From contig LBQD01000002.1 of the NCBI GenBank assembly GCA_000990585.1, forward strand, positions 1 through 56,015: 56,015 nucleotides of DNA. Direction: 5' to 3'. Below are positions 9,501 to 17,568 of the stretch, one piece after another. Source of the DNA: Candidatus Moranbacteria bacterium GW2011_GWE2_35_2-. GTDB taxonomy: Bacteria > Patescibacteriota > Minisyncoccia > Moranbacterales > UBA9337. Each line of letters starts with the position of its first letter. Position 1 is the stretch's first letter. A program made the position numbers and the translations under genes. The notes under the pieces were generated by a model. The model saw only the letters and a list, made by a program, of their open reading frames with translations, did no database searches and was not told the origin of the DNA.

Positions 9501-9625
9501 TAAAAGAAAAAGCTATTGAAAATGGTATGATTACTATGCTTCAAGACGGAATATTAACCGCATTAGAAGGAAAAACTTCATTGGAAGAAGTCTGGAGAAC
9601 GATAGGAGAAGATGATGGAAAATAA
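6587..9625 (+). CDS. Tandem (two-copy) type IV pilus/type II secretion assembly ATPase
   Basis: Two complete PilB/GspE ATPase modules sit in one 1012-residue chain. Each has the N2-type block (DVHFEP / DIHIEP, then RYRIDG / RFRIDG), Walker A GPTGSGKTTTLY, Walker B with DIIMVGEIRD, the LSTLHTN His box and a zinc-knuckle region ending GYQGR / GYSGR. In the first knuckle the motif is CPYC...CPKC. In the second it is CDC...CAKC, so the first pair is spaced differently. An MshEN-like N-terminal region (residues about 1-170) precedes only the first module. Such ATPases power pilus extension as hexamers; here one chain could supply two subunits (inference). No pilin, PilC or PilT gene is adjacent. 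The ATG at 6587 is chosen because the promoter lies over the earlier in-frame start; no Shine-Dalgarno is visible. Confidence 0.9.
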   Translation: MVKVLKKSIEEEKEKDLATQKVLDEMKKKSEEDQAVHQAKQVGLPYADLNIFPIDENDIRIIPEEDAKKHLIAIFNKSGKKIRIGMVDPKNDAAKKYIENFKNDQDYFIEIYVISLSSANRVWEKYKKISFLENLDLLRISLNGEDLEKFEENFSELLQLKNKLTKTSTTDIIDIIMSGAIKMKASDVHFEPQEAEVRLRYRIDGVLQDIGNFPHKNYQSIISRVKMMGGMKLNIRDIAQDGHFPIDIDNGKIDIRVNIIPGNYGESIVMRILNQASILLSIEDLGMRGLSFEQLKKEISKPNGMILTTGPTGSGKTTTLYAIINKLNKSDTKIITIEDPVEYELKGISQTQVVKKKYTFAEGLRAIVRQDPDIIMVGEIRDEETAGIAVNAALTGHLVLSTLHTNNAPASIPRLVEMGVKSSLIPSSVNIFIAQRLLRKLCPYCKEKYKPAKETFDSIKKMLSIISPKSKVEASVNADFLYRPKGCPKCHQIGYQGRIGIFEVLTISKNVEKLIYEGASENAITQAALEDGMITMTQDGILKSLEGIVSMEEVWRVTGQTDFLEQLYENLMDQSLSRSIPISEEDLILVSKNKNSFEKISSLLQKTAPEKLVEVIFSSALILQAGDIHIEPKKDAVSIRFRIDGILQEIGNVPLSTYPTLLGRIKLLSGLKTGTRVGVADSRFSISLEKPFENISQESTDVRVSIITGGFGETVVMRLLNKSAVSLDIENLGIRKENLQKIIHEVSKPNGFFINTGPTGSGKTTTLYSILSKLNKSAVKIITVEDPIEYQLEGILQTQTNKEENYDFPTALKSLMRQNPDIIMVGEIRDNDTANIALQASLTGHLVLSTLHTNDSAGTITRLLNMNIRPDDLATASNAFMAQRLVRKLCDCKEESAPTEKEKKEIENIINSISEKSGINKTDYSAMKIYKPKGCAKCNNIGYSGRTTVSEVLVIDRDIQDLINKNALSSEIKEKAIENGMITMLQDGILTALEGKTSLEEVWRTIGEDDGK

Positions 9626-9842
9626 AAAAAGTTGTTTTTATTAACCTGCAGACACGCCCGAAACAATAACAATTGATTTGGGAAGAAAGCAGTGCCGAGG
9701 AACGCCACAGCCGAAACCGGTGCGCCCATATCTGGGCAAAAAAGCTTCCATAATTGAGGACAAAAGATAGAAGTCCCCAATCGTCTACAGATTAATAAAA
9801 ACAACCTCACAAAACAGCCTGTCTATTTATCAATTCTCATGA
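9625..9842 (-). ncRNA. Structured non-coding RNA, possibly 6S RNA-like
   Basis: A 14-bp perfect helix (9631-9644 with 9792-9805) closes the element and extends inward with a second short helix (ctgcagac/gtctacag, one mismatch). Inside are three further helices. They are a hairpin at 9754-9780 (GGAC/GTCC core), a helix 9681-9685 with 9745-9749 closing the apical part, and a 5-bp hairpin at 9724-9737. On the minus strand the closing helix is followed at once by seven U (complement of A9624-9630). A near-perfect promoter lies upstream (9849-9877), so the RNA reads leftward for about 215 bases. A long closing stem, a central bubble with a small hairpin on one strand and a rod-like apical stem are the layout of 6S RNA, which binds RNA polymerase. 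I see no SRP, RNase P or tmRNA signature. That it is an RNA gene is fairly sure; the 6S identity is a guess. Confidence 0.6.
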
Positions 9843-9848
9843 AATTCT

Positions 9849-9877
9849 ATGTTAGCATAGCTTTATTTTTTTGTCAA
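9849..9877 (-). promoter_or_regulatory. Promoter of the structured RNA
   Basis: TTGACA (9872-9877, minus strand), a 17-bp spacer and TAACAT (9849-9854). The predicted start is near 9842, about 37 bases before the closing helix. No coding gene lies downstream on this strand before the U tract, so the promoter serves the RNA. Confidence 0.75.
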
Positions 9878-9974
9878 GTAATGTTATAATCAGATAACAT
9901 AAAGCACACAATATAAAGCATAGAACATAACAATTTTAATTGTTTAATGTTTCATGTTTTATACCTCTTACATA

Positions 9975-10976
9975 ATGGCTATTACAAACTCTAAGGAACA
10001 ATTTGAAGATAAAAAATTAGATATTACTTTACGTCCGCAAAGCTTCAATGATTATATTGGACAAGAAAAGACCAAAAGAAACCTAAAAATTCTCATAGAA
10101 GCCGCACAAAAAAGAAAAGAATCTATTGAACACGTTCTTCTTTATGGTCCGGCAGGACTTGGAAAAACCACCCTTTCACATATTATCGCCAAAGAATTGG
10201 GAGTAGGAATAAAAATTACTTCCGGACCGGCGATTGAACGTGTCGGTGATCTCGGGTCTATTCTCACAAATTTACAAGACGGAGATATTCTTTTTATCGA
10301 TGAAATCCACCGTCTCAACAAACTCATCGAAGAAGTTCTTTATCCAGCTATGGAAGATTACAAATTAGATATTATCGTCGGTAAAGGTCCGTCAGCCAGA
10401 ACACTCCAACTTGACTTACCTAAATTCACTTTGATAGGAGCCACTACCCGCCTCGGGTCAATCTCTAATCCTCTTCGCAACAGGTTCGGCGCAATTCACC
10501 GCTTGGAATTTTATTCTCCCGAAGAAATTAAAAAAATAATCAAGCGTTCGAGTACGATATTAGGAATTCCAATTAATGAAAAAGGATCTGAAATTATAGC
10601 TTCTTGCAGTCGACAGACGCCTCGCATCGCAAATCGAATTCTCAAAAGAGTCCGCGACTTAGCGCAAATACAAGACAAAGAAATTATCTGTGATAGTGTA
10701 GCCAAAGAAACATTACAAATGCTGGAAGTTGATCACGTTGGACTTGAACCGACCGATAGAATAATAATGAAAACAATTATTGAAAAATTCGACGGAGGAC
10801 CGGTTGGAATTGGAACTATTGCTGCTGCCACCTCTGAAGAAATACAAACAATTGAAGATGTCTATGAGCCCTACTTAATTCAACTTGGTTTTCTTGTGCG
10901 TACTCCACGCGGAAGAATGATAACTGAAAGAGGACTGCACCACTTAGGCTATGCACCAAAAAAAATAGATTTGTGA
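9975..10976 (+). CDS. ruvB: Holliday junction branch-migration helicase RuvB
   Basis: RuvB is the AAA+ motor that drives branch migration with RuvA; RuvC, which cuts the junction, is encoded at 19.8 kb. Visible features are the family start region [12 protein letters not shown], Walker [10 protein letters not shown], Walker B DEIHRLNK, sensor GATTR, the arginine finger region and the C-terminal winged helix ending RGLHHLGY. Length (333 residues from this ATG) is typical. An in-frame ATG exists at 9954, but the second ATG (9975) fits the family start better. A TATAAT at 9885-9890 is a likely -10 without a clear -35. No Shine-Dalgarno is seen. Confidence 0.95.
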   Translation: MAITNSKEQFEDKKLDITLRPQSFNDYIGQEKTKRNLKILIEAAQKRKESIEHVLLYGPAGLGKTTLSHIIAKELGVGIKITSGPAIERVGDLGSILTNLQDGDILFIDEIHRLNKLIEEVLYPAMEDYKLDIIVGKGPSARTLQLDLPKFTLIGATTRLGSISNPLRNRFGAIHRLEFYSPEEIKKIIKRSSTILGIPINEKGSEIIASCSRQTPRIANRILKRVRDLAQIQDKEIICDSVAKETLQMLEVDHVGLEPTDRIIMKTIIEKFDGGPVGIGTIAAATSEEIQTIEDVYEPYLIQLGFLVRTPRGRMITERGLHHLGYAPKKIDL

Positions 10977-10982
10977 TATAAT
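10972..10982 (+). promoter_or_regulatory. Extended -10 promoter overlapping the ruvB stop codon
   Basis: TGTGATATAAT spans the ruvB TGA stop (10974-10976) and gives an extended -10 (TGA-TATAAT) without a recognisable -35. It would start a transcript near 10990 for the following two membrane-protein genes. The same 12-mer, TTGTGATATAAT, is found in front of dnaA. Confidence 0.5.
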
Positions 10983-11016
10983 AATATCAATCACTTATTT
11001 TTAAATTTTTGAGAAA

Positions 11017-11268
11017 ATGTTTGCAATAATAAATATTCTTTATTTTATTGTTTTTATTAGCTATCTTTTGGCTTTTTCTTTTATTGTTTTTCATATTCTT
11101 CGCTACTCCATTAATTGGAAAAAATCCGCCATAATGCTTTTGGTTTTTATTCCAATTTTCTTTTTACTTCTTTCCTTCAATGTGGCTTCTTTTTCTTCTA
11201 TCGATTTTAGTGAATTTATAAATATTAATTTTGATGGATTTTCTGGATATAATAGATTTCCTTTATAA
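11017..11268 (+). CDS. Small membrane protein of unknown function
   Basis: An 83-residue protein with two hydrophobic segments (about 3-28 and 37-56) and a short Ser/Phe/Asn-rich tail. It ends 2 bp before the start of the PH-domain protein gene, so the two are surely co-expressed and may act together in the membrane. I recognise no family. The start is the ATG after GAGAAA, a weak ribosome-binding site. Confidence 0.6.
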   Translation: MFAIINILYFIVFISYLLAFSFIVFHILRYSINWKKSAIMLLVFIPIFFLLLSFNVASFSSIDFSEFININFDGFSGYNRFPL

Positions 11269-11270
11269 TA

Positions 11271-11810
11271 ATGAAAAGATTTTCAAATTATCATTTCAAT
11301 GGTCAACATAAAAACGAACAAATAATAAAAGTTGTTCGCCGCCATTGGTTCAATATTCTTCAGCAATTTTTGCTTTTTTTCGCTATTATCTTGATCATGT
11401 TCGTATCATTCGCATTGATTCCTTTTTTTTCACAAGATTTCACGAATACAGAATTTTCCGATTTATTTATATTTATTGAAAGTACTGTTGCGATGTTTGT
11501 CTGGCTTTTTATGTTTTTTGTTTGGATCGATTATTACTTTGACGTCTGGATTATTACAAATGAAAGAATTGTCAACATTGAACAAAAAGGCTTATTTTCG
11601 CGCTCCGTGAGTGAATTGGAATTTTCCAAAATCCAAGACGTCTCCACGGATGTAAAAGGAGTTATTCCCACGATACTCAATTTTGGAGAGGTTTATGTTC
11701 AAACAGCAGGAACTGCCGGAAAATTTATTTTCCACAAAATACCCGATCCTTACCACATAAAATCTATCATAATGACTTTACAAAAAAGAACAATACCAAA
11801 ACAAAATTAA
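11271..11810 (+). CDS. Bacterial PH-domain (YdbS/YdbT-like) membrane protein
   Basis: The 179-residue protein has two transmembrane helices (about 28-54 and 66-92). A bPH2-type domain follows, with the typical start WIITNERIVNIEQKG, the strand block LEFSKIQDVS and a GEVYVQTAG segment. Proteins of this kind are membrane-associated and of poorly known role, often linked to envelope stress. It is the second gene of a pair with the 83-residue membrane protein and ends at a strong terminator. Confidence 0.72.
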   Translation: MKRFSNYHFNGQHKNEQIIKVVRRHWFNILQQFLLFFAIILIMFVSFALIPFFSQDFTNTEFSDLFIFIESTVAMFVWLFMFFVWIDYYFDVWIITNERIVNIEQKGLFSRSVSELEFSKIQDVSTDVKGVIPTILNFGEVYVQTAGTAGKFIFHKIPDPYHIKSIIMTLQKRTIPKQN

Positions 11811-11821
11811 TTATAATTTTA

Positions 11822-11850
11822 AAAAACTCCGGCATTATGCCGGAGTTTTT
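11822..11850. terminator. Bidirectional terminator between converging genes
   Basis: A perfect 13-bp stem (11822-11834 with 11838-11850) has a 3-nt loop and A/T runs on both sides. It can end the PH-domain transcript on plus and the penicillin-binding protein transcript on minus. Confidence 0.85.
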
Positions 11851-11887
11851 ATTTAACAAAACACAAATATGAACACGATCTAAAAAT

Positions 11888-14467
11888 CTAAAAATTCACA
11901 GAAACACTTTTAGACTCCGTATCAATATTGCCATTTTTATCTTCCACTTTTGCCTCAATTTTAATTGTTGTATTGTTTTTTTCTGTTGGAATATTATATA
12001 CAAAACTCAAAGATTTATTACTAGTGGATTTCACTTCACTTCCATCAATATCTATTTTAAGTTTCTTTATTCCATAAGGCACATTGGCAGATACTGATAT
12101 TTTCAATTTAGACATATCCCCTTCGGAAATTGAAAGGCTGATATTTGGAAGATATTTTTCAAAATCATCCTCCTTGCACTCATTTTTGGGAATTTCACCT
12201 ATAATATATTTCTTAGTTTCTTTGTTATTTTCATACCAATTTTTCACTCCTTTTTCCCAGCGATTAAATTGCGGATCATCTTCGGGATTCTTAGGAAAAT
12301 CTCCCTGCGGATCATCACGCTTCACATACCACAAGATACTATGTGCATCGACAAAGTCTTTTTCTTTAATATCGCTATCTTTGCAATATTTATTTGCTAA
12401 ACAATATTCATCCTTTTTTCCTGGAATCTCACAAACTTTCACATTTTTATCCACTTCAATATCTCCCTTCAATATTCCCTTTTTAATATCTTTCAAAAAT
12501 TCCTCAGGTTTATATTCTGGAAATTTTTCAACATTATAATTTCCCAGCACTTGATCCATAAAACTTCTCCAAATCGGAGCCGCCACATAACTTCCATCTG
12601 CTCCTTTTATCATAGGAGAATTATCATTATTTCCCGCCCAAACCCCCACCGCCAAAGATGGCGCATATCCCATTGTCCAACCATCTCGCCATTCATTAGT
12701 GGTTCCGGTTTTTGCCGCTACAGGACGATTATCAAATCGGAGCGGATTATTTTCACCAAAAACTGGTGCCCTGAATTTATTATTTGAAATGACATAATCA
12801 AGCATTGCCACATATTTTTCATCCACCACTTTTTCACCTTCCGTATCTTTATATTCTTCTACAATATTTCCTTTACTATCTTCAATTCGTAAGATTGCAT
12901 TTTTCGATTTGCGAACCCCTCCGTTTGCAAGCGTAGAAAAAGCCGCTGTATGATCCAATAATTTAACCTCTCCTCCACCCAAAACCAAAGAAAGCCCGTA
13001 CCTATCAGGATAATTTAATCCGGTTATTCCTAATTTTTTCGCCATTTCAGTTGCTTCTTTTACTCCAACCAAATAAAGAGTTTTTACCGCAGGAATATTA
13101 AGCGACATTCCCAATGCGTCCTGCATTTGGAGCGGACCTCGAAAATTTCCATCATAATTTTGCGGAGTATATTCTTTATCTGTTCCCGTATCAAAATTAG
13201 TTTCTACATCAAAAAGGGTTGTTTCCGGAAAATATCCCTTAGAGAAAGCAGTCAGATACACATAAGGCTTGAATGATGACCCAGGCTGACGATCACGAAT
13301 AGCCACATTTACATTACCATCAAATTTGCAGGTCTTTCCGGTAATACATCCTTCCGGAAAAGATTTTCCGAAATAATCTTTTGATCCGACCATTGCTAAA
13401 ATTTGACCGGTTTTTGGATCTATCGCCACCAAAGACGCATTCGCCGCACCGTACTTTTCTTGATTACTTTGCGCGCCTTCCGCCACCACCTTCTCGGCTA
13501 TTTGTTGTTTATTCCAGTCTAAAGTTGTATATACCTTCAATCCATCCTGTTCCAATGATTGATCGCCATATTTTGATTCGAGATATTCTTTAATATACAT
13601 CACAAAGTGCGGCGCAGAAATATTTTCCCTATTCGGAGTAAGTTTAGCAAAAACATCCGTTTGTTTTGCTTGACCAGCTTGTTCTGCAGTTATATATCCA
13701 ATCGTAGTCATTCTATCCAATGCCAATTCTTGTCGAGATTTTAAAGCTTCAACATGTGATCCATATGGAGAATAATATGTCGGGGCGTTAGGAAGGGCTG
13801 CAAGCATCGCCGCTTCATCCAAAGAAAGTTCGCGAGCTGATTTTCCGAAAAATGTCTGCGCGGCTGATTCAACCCCATAAGCATTCGAACCGTAAGGAAT
13901 TTCATTAAGATACATTCCTAATATTTCATCTTTGGAAAATTTTTGTTCAATTTCAAGAGATAAAATAACTTCTTTGATTTTTCGCGTATAGGTTTTTTCG
14001 GTTGTCAAAATTGAATTTTTAACAAATTGCTGAGTAATTGTCGATCCTCCTTGCGCTTTTCCACGATGCAAAAAATCTTTGAGAGCACTGCGAGCGATTG
14101 AACTCAATTTTATCCCATAATGAGTATAAAAATCTTGATCCTCAAGAGAAATAGCGGCATATTTAATACTATCGGGCATCTCAGAAAAAGGAATCAGGGT
14201 TCTTTTTTCTTCTCCGTGCACGTCATACAAAAGATGTTCGCCGGTGCGATCATATATTTTTGTTGATTCCGCCACTACTCTTTTGTTTATTTTTCCCGGA
14301 TCCGGCAAATCTTTGGAATAATAAATAAAAACTCCCGCCACAAATAAAATACCGACGACACTAAGGATTAGACCGGTTTTCCAAAAAATTTTCCACCAAT
14401 CACGCCATTTACCGCTTCTTGCGTCAGAATCTTTTTTAAAATTGTTACTTGTAAAGATATTTCTCAT
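11888..14467 (-). CDS. Class A penicillin-binding protein (transglycosylase/transpeptidase)
   Basis: This enzyme polymerises glycan strands from lipid II and cross-links peptidoglycan outside the membrane. One membrane anchor (about 29-50) is followed by the GT51 domain, with catalytic Glu109 in LEDQDFYTHYG and the block GGSTITQQFVKN (140-151). The transpeptidase domain has SSFK (397-400), SLN (455-457) and KTGT (586-589). Length is 859 residues; after residue about 660 there is a 200-residue extension with several Cys, ending in a beta-sandwich-like domain (about 775-859) that may bind the wall (inference). TATAAT at 14473-14478 lies 5 bases before the ATG, which would give a leaderless transcript, though no good -35 is visible. 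Confidence 0.94.
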   Translation of the reverse strand: MRNIFTSNNFKKDSDARSGKWRDWWKIFWKTGLILSVVGILFVAGVFIYYSKDLPDPGKINKRVVAESTKIYDRTGEHLLYDVHGEEKRTLIPFSEMPDSIKYAAISLEDQDFYTHYGIKLSSIARSALKDFLHRGKAQGGSTITQQFVKNSILTTEKTYTRKIKEVILSLEIEQKFSKDEILGMYLNEIPYGSNAYGVESAAQTFFGKSARELSLDEAAMLAALPNAPTYYSPYGSHVEALKSRQELALDRMTTIGYITAEQAGQAKQTDVFAKLTPNRENISAPHFVMYIKEYLESKYGDQSLEQDGLKVYTTLDWNKQQIAEKVVAEGAQSNQEKYGAANASLVAIDPKTGQILAMVGSKDYFGKSFPEGCITGKTCKFDGNVNVAIRDRQPGSSFKPYVYLTAFSKGYFPETTLFDVETNFDTGTDKEYTPQNYDGNFRGPLQMQDALGMSLNIPAVKTLYLVGVKEATEMAKKLGITGLNYPDRYGLSLVLGGGEVKLLDHTAAFSTLANGGVRKSKNAILRIEDSKGNIVEEYKDTEGEKVVDEKYVAMLDYVISNNKFRAPVFGENNPLRFDNRPVAAKTGTTNEWRDGWTMGYAPSLAVGVWAGNNDNSPMIKGADGSYVAAPIWRSFMDQVLGNYNVEKFPEYKPEEFLKDIKKGILKGDIEVDKNVKVCEIPGKKDEYCLANKYCKDSDIKEKDFVDAHSILWYVKRDDPQGDFPKNPEDDPQFNRWEKGVKNWYENNKETKKYIIGEIPKNECKEDDFEKYLPNISLSISEGDMSKLKISVSANVPYGIKKLKIDIDGSEVKSTSNKSLSFVYNIPTEKNNTTIKIEAKVEDKNGNIDTESKSVSVNF

Positions 14468-14587
14468 TGCCTATTATATACGTATTATTTGCTTTTTATA
14501 ATATCATTAGGTGCCCACAATGATAGCACAAAAAAGCTCTTCCAGCAATAATATCATTTTACCATATTCAAAACCCTTAGTAAAAGC

Positions 14588-14618
14588 AAAAAACAAACTC
14601 GCTATTGAGTCTGTTTTT
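14588..14618 (-). terminator. Terminator of the ATP-grasp operon
   Basis: The stem pairs 14588-14600 with 14607-14618 around a 6-nt loop, with one mismatch in the middle. On the minus strand it is followed by a T-rich stretch (complement of 14581-14593). It lies about 130 bases after the last ATP-grasp gene. The rest of the gap 14468-14748 is A/T-rich with nothing else recognised. Confidence 0.55.
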
Positions 14619-14748
14619 CATCATTTTCTTTTATTTTATATCCATGCCGAATTTTTCAAAAATCATTTTCTATTAAAAGCTCGGGGATTATTTACGTTAA
14701 AAAAATAAATAAATTATTTAACAATTTTTTAAATTTATTCACAATAAA

Positions 14749-15756
14749 TTAAGAAAAAAGATAATTCATTAAATTTGGAATCAAATAAATTGATTCTCCT
14801 TGAGTCGGATTACCATGAAATTGAACGGAGGGAAATGTTCCGTTTATTTCTATGATAATACCATCATTTTCAGTTAAAGGTTTTCGTATGTCAGGAGATA
14901 TTATATCTATTCCCACTATAGGAAGACCCAGAGTAGAAACAATATCTTTCCCCATTTTTACAAAATAAGGATGAATTTCATTTGTTACATTTATATATTC
15001 TCCGCCATCAAATCCACTAAAACACAGTGGAATTTTTTTATCTTCTTCTAGTACAGAGTCAAGGTTGTAATTTTCGGAAGCCAGTAATCGCTCAGTTTTT
15101 TCTGATATACTGATTTTTTTAAGTCTTCCTCCTTTTTGTCTTTCTTTATTGATTTTATTTTCAGTTTTAATAAGCTCTCTAATTGTTTTTTTCCCGTTTC
15201 CGGTAATATAAGCTGGTAAATTTTTCGTTGCAGCATATGATCCATCTGCTATATAAGTTATTCTATAATAATCTCCGGGAATATATTTTTCTATCAAAAT
15301 TTTTTTATCAAACTTTTTAGCCACCTTAAATGAATCTACTAATAATTTTTTATTATTAATATTTATAGTTATTCCCTCCCCTTCTGCGGAGCCCAGTGGC
15401 TTCACTACAACAGGAAAAGAAATTTTTTTGATTGCATCGACTAACTCTTTTTCACTATAAATTATCATCCCATCCGCCACCGGATATTCAAGTTTTTTCA
15501 GAAATTCCTTCGCTAAATGTTTATTTTTTGCAATACTCACACCAATAGGATTAGTTTTTGATGTTAACGCTCTATTTATCCAAAAATAATTAGATTCTTT
15601 TTTAAATATAAATATATTCTTTTTATCAAAAACTCTGTATATATCTAATTTATTCTCTATCGCATATCGCAATATTTCCCTGGATGTTCCTTGACCCATT
15701 TTTTTAAAATCATCAACTCCCATTTTCTTCAAATTTTTTATTATAGATAATTCCAT
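14749..15756 (-). CDS. ATP-grasp ligase, cyanophycin-synthetase-like
   Basis: A single ATP-grasp domain of 335 residues. The Lys/Gly loop VVKPLGSAEGEG (about 117-128), the block ITGNGKKTI (184-192) typical of CphA/GshF-type enzymes, and the metal site IIEINGTFPS (301-310) are all present. These enzymes join a carboxylate to an amine through an acyl-phosphate, consuming ATP. The Mur-ligase half found in true cyanophycin synthetase is absent, so the product is not cyanophycin as such. It is the last gene of a minus-strand cassette with two other ATP-grasp genes and a 7TM protein gene, 23 bp after its neighbour. Substrates are unknown; peptide, amino acid or glutathione-like ligation are all possible. 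Confidence 0.8.
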   Translation of the reverse strand: MELSIIKNLKKMGVDDFKKMGQGTSREILRYAIENKLDIYRVFDKKNIFIFKKESNYFWINRALTSKTNPIGVSIAKNKHLAKEFLKKLEYPVADGMIIYSEKELVDAIKKISFPVVVKPLGSAEGEGITININNKKLLVDSFKVAKKFDKKILIEKYIPGDYYRITYIADGSYAATKNLPAYITGNGKKTIRELIKTENKINKERQKGGRLKKISISEKTERLLASENYNLDSVLEEDKKIPLCFSGFDGGEYINVTNEIHPYFVKMGKDIVSTLGLPIVGIDIISPDIRKPLTENDGIIIEINGTFPSVQFHGNPTQGESIYLIPNLMNYLFS

Positions 15757-15779
15757 CTAAATTATTTTTTTAATATTAA

Positions 15780-17552
15780 TTATTTACCTATATATGGAGA
15801 ACTTGCCATTAGATACAGAACATTTCTATGTTCAGAGCCCGCAAAACTATTTCTAGCATCAGGTGACGTTTTTTTATTTAATGTATCAACAAGAAAATTT
15901 CCATCAAAAGAAAAAGATCTACCCGCCTCTTCAAAAATATTTTTTTCAGAGGAAGCACTATAATTACAAAGCTTGGCACAAACAAGAAACTCAAATTTAT
16001 TATCCAAAGAAATATCATCGTATTTTTCCATTATAAGTTCGTCCATAAAATCTAACATTTTTTTATAGATAGGAATTTCTTCTAAAGGTATTTCATGACT
16101 ATAAAAACCAGAAGCTCCTATTATACAGTGCGTATAGAAATATATCTGCAGGGTTAATGCTTGCTCCCCTCCTTCATCTTGATAAAATTTACCTATTTTA
16201 TAAAGTTTCTTAATATCAATAATACAGGAAGATCCCAAATATTCTCTTACTAAATAGAAATAATTTATGGCATGCGTCGAAAGAATTCTTAACGCTTCGT
16301 CGTCATTTTCCAGATCTGTTTTAAGTTGAAGTAAATCATTATCAGAAACAAGTTTACTAATTTCATTTTTTACGTCTTTCTCATATAAAGAAAGTGCAAA
16401 AAGATATTTGAACAAAATCCCGAGAAAATTTTCTAGTTTATTATATTTTTTAAAAATAACCATGCGCTCCTCTCTGGCCACCATTTTTTCTCCATGTTCA
16501 CGAGTTTTCAAAAAAATATTTCTAAGATTAGACTCTAGTTCATAATCACTTTTCCCAAGATAAAAACTTTTTAGTTTATCCAATCCGGCTCTATAAAATT
16601 CTTCTTTATTCCAAAGATACATCCTGGAAAAATAATGGAATTTTTTATCCCATAAAAATTCTACATTTGAGTTATAAAAATCTAAAACACATTTTCTTGT
16701 GTCATTTTTTCCTCGTTTCATTAACTCTTGACAATGCAATAAAATTTCTTTTGCAACATCAACCCCTGTTGCAGCTTGAAATCCTTTCCACTGAGGAACA
16801 GTATTCACTTCCAAGAAAAAATATCTTTTCTGATTCTCATCATATATTACATCAACACCGCATAACGTAAGCTTAAAAATAGATGCCACAGTAGATCCTA
16901 TATGATGAAGTGGTTTTAAAATATCTGGATCGGTAATGTGCAAAGCGCTTCCTCCTTTAGAAATATTGTTGAGAAATCCCCCATCTTTTGCAATTCTCTT
17001 CATTACGCCAAGAACTTTTCCTCCCATCATAAAAACACGATAATCTCCTGAATTTTTAATAAAATTTTGATATACATTTCCTTTTGTAGAGACTATCTTT
17101 TTTTCAAGCTCATCTTTATTCCCGATAAGCTCCACGCCTTCTCCTTTCGATCCCTTAACTGGTTTCTGTATGAAGGGAAATTTAATTCTTTCATTAATAA
17201 TAGCCCTTAGCAAATCCTCTTTGGTTTCAAATAAAAACGAATCTATAGTATTAACAGTATTGGTACTTTTTCTCACATATTCTTGTTGAAAAAACTTATT
17301 TGTAGCGTTAGGAAAAATTGCCAAGCATTTATTTATAAGAATTCGAGATTTCATAATTTCTTCCATCACAGACTTTCTTTTAGAACCAGATCCGAGAGAT
17401 GAAGATCTCCACAATATTATATCACCTAAATTCTCTATTTCTTTCTTACTTGAAATATCTCTGACTTCCAAATCAAAAGAAAAATCAGCTGCAGCTTCTT
17501 TGAGTTTTTCAACTTGCCATTCAGTTGTTTTACATATAATAGATAGTTTCAT
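15780..17552 (-). CDS. RimK-like ATP-grasp ligase with unknown C-terminal helical domain
   Basis: Residues 1-290 form a RimK-type ATP-grasp ligase. They include the phosphate loop QKPVKGSKGEGV (129-140), DYRVFMMGGKVLG (170-182), the Gly/Asn loop GGFLNNISKGGSA (191-203) and the metal site FLEVNTVPQWKGFQ (246-259). RimK relatives add Glu or other amino acids to peptide or protein carboxylates. Residues about 300-590 are an added, mostly helical domain that I do not recognise. It carries His residues in similar settings: STHAINYF (426-433), YTHCIIGASGFY (473-484) and SEHRNVLYLM (573-582). These may bind metal or substrate (inference). The gene lies 16 bp after the ATP-grasp/retropepsin gene and 23 bp before the third ligase, in one operon. 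Confidence 0.8.
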   Translation of the reverse strand: MKLSIICKTTEWQVEKLKEAAADFSFDLEVRDISSKKEIENLGDIILWRSSSLGSGSKRKSVMEEIMKSRILINKCLAIFPNATNKFFQQEYVRKSTNTVNTIDSFLFETKEDLLRAIINERIKFPFIQKPVKGSKGEGVELIGNKDELEKKIVSTKGNVYQNFIKNSGDYRVFMMGGKVLGVMKRIAKDGGFLNNISKGGSALHITDPDILKPLHHIGSTVASIFKLTLCGVDVIYDENQKRYFFLEVNTVPQWKGFQAATGVDVAKEILLHCQELMKRGKNDTRKCVLDFYNSNVEFLWDKKFHYFSRMYLWNKEEFYRAGLDKLKSFYLGKSDYELESNLRNIFLKTREHGEKMVAREERMVIFKKYNKLENFLGILFKYLFALSLYEKDVKNEISKLVSDNDLLQLKTDLENDDEALRILSTHAINYFYLVREYLGSSCIIDIKKLYKIGKFYQDEGGEQALTLQIYFYTHCIIGASGFYSHEIPLEEIPIYKKMLDFMDELIMEKYDDISLDNKFEFLVCAKLCNYSASSEKNIFEEAGRSFSFDGNFLVDTLNKKTSPDARNSFAGSEHRNVLYLMASSPYIGK

Positions 17553-17568
17553 TATTTTTTAAAAATTA

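Noticed and set aside
9678-9700. Similarity of 'gggaagaaagcagtgcc' to the SRP RNA apical loop
   Set aside because: The needed base pairing on the plus strand is absent, and promoter and U tract show that the RNA is read from the minus strand.
9541-9810. Minus-strand open frame of 89 codons over the structured RNA
   Set aside because: It overlaps the end of the ATPase gene on the other strand, shows no domain, and its sequence is explained by base-paired RNA helices.
12084-12787. Plus-strand frames within the penicillin-binding protein gene
   Set aside because: They are antisense shadows of a complete, motif-rich gene.
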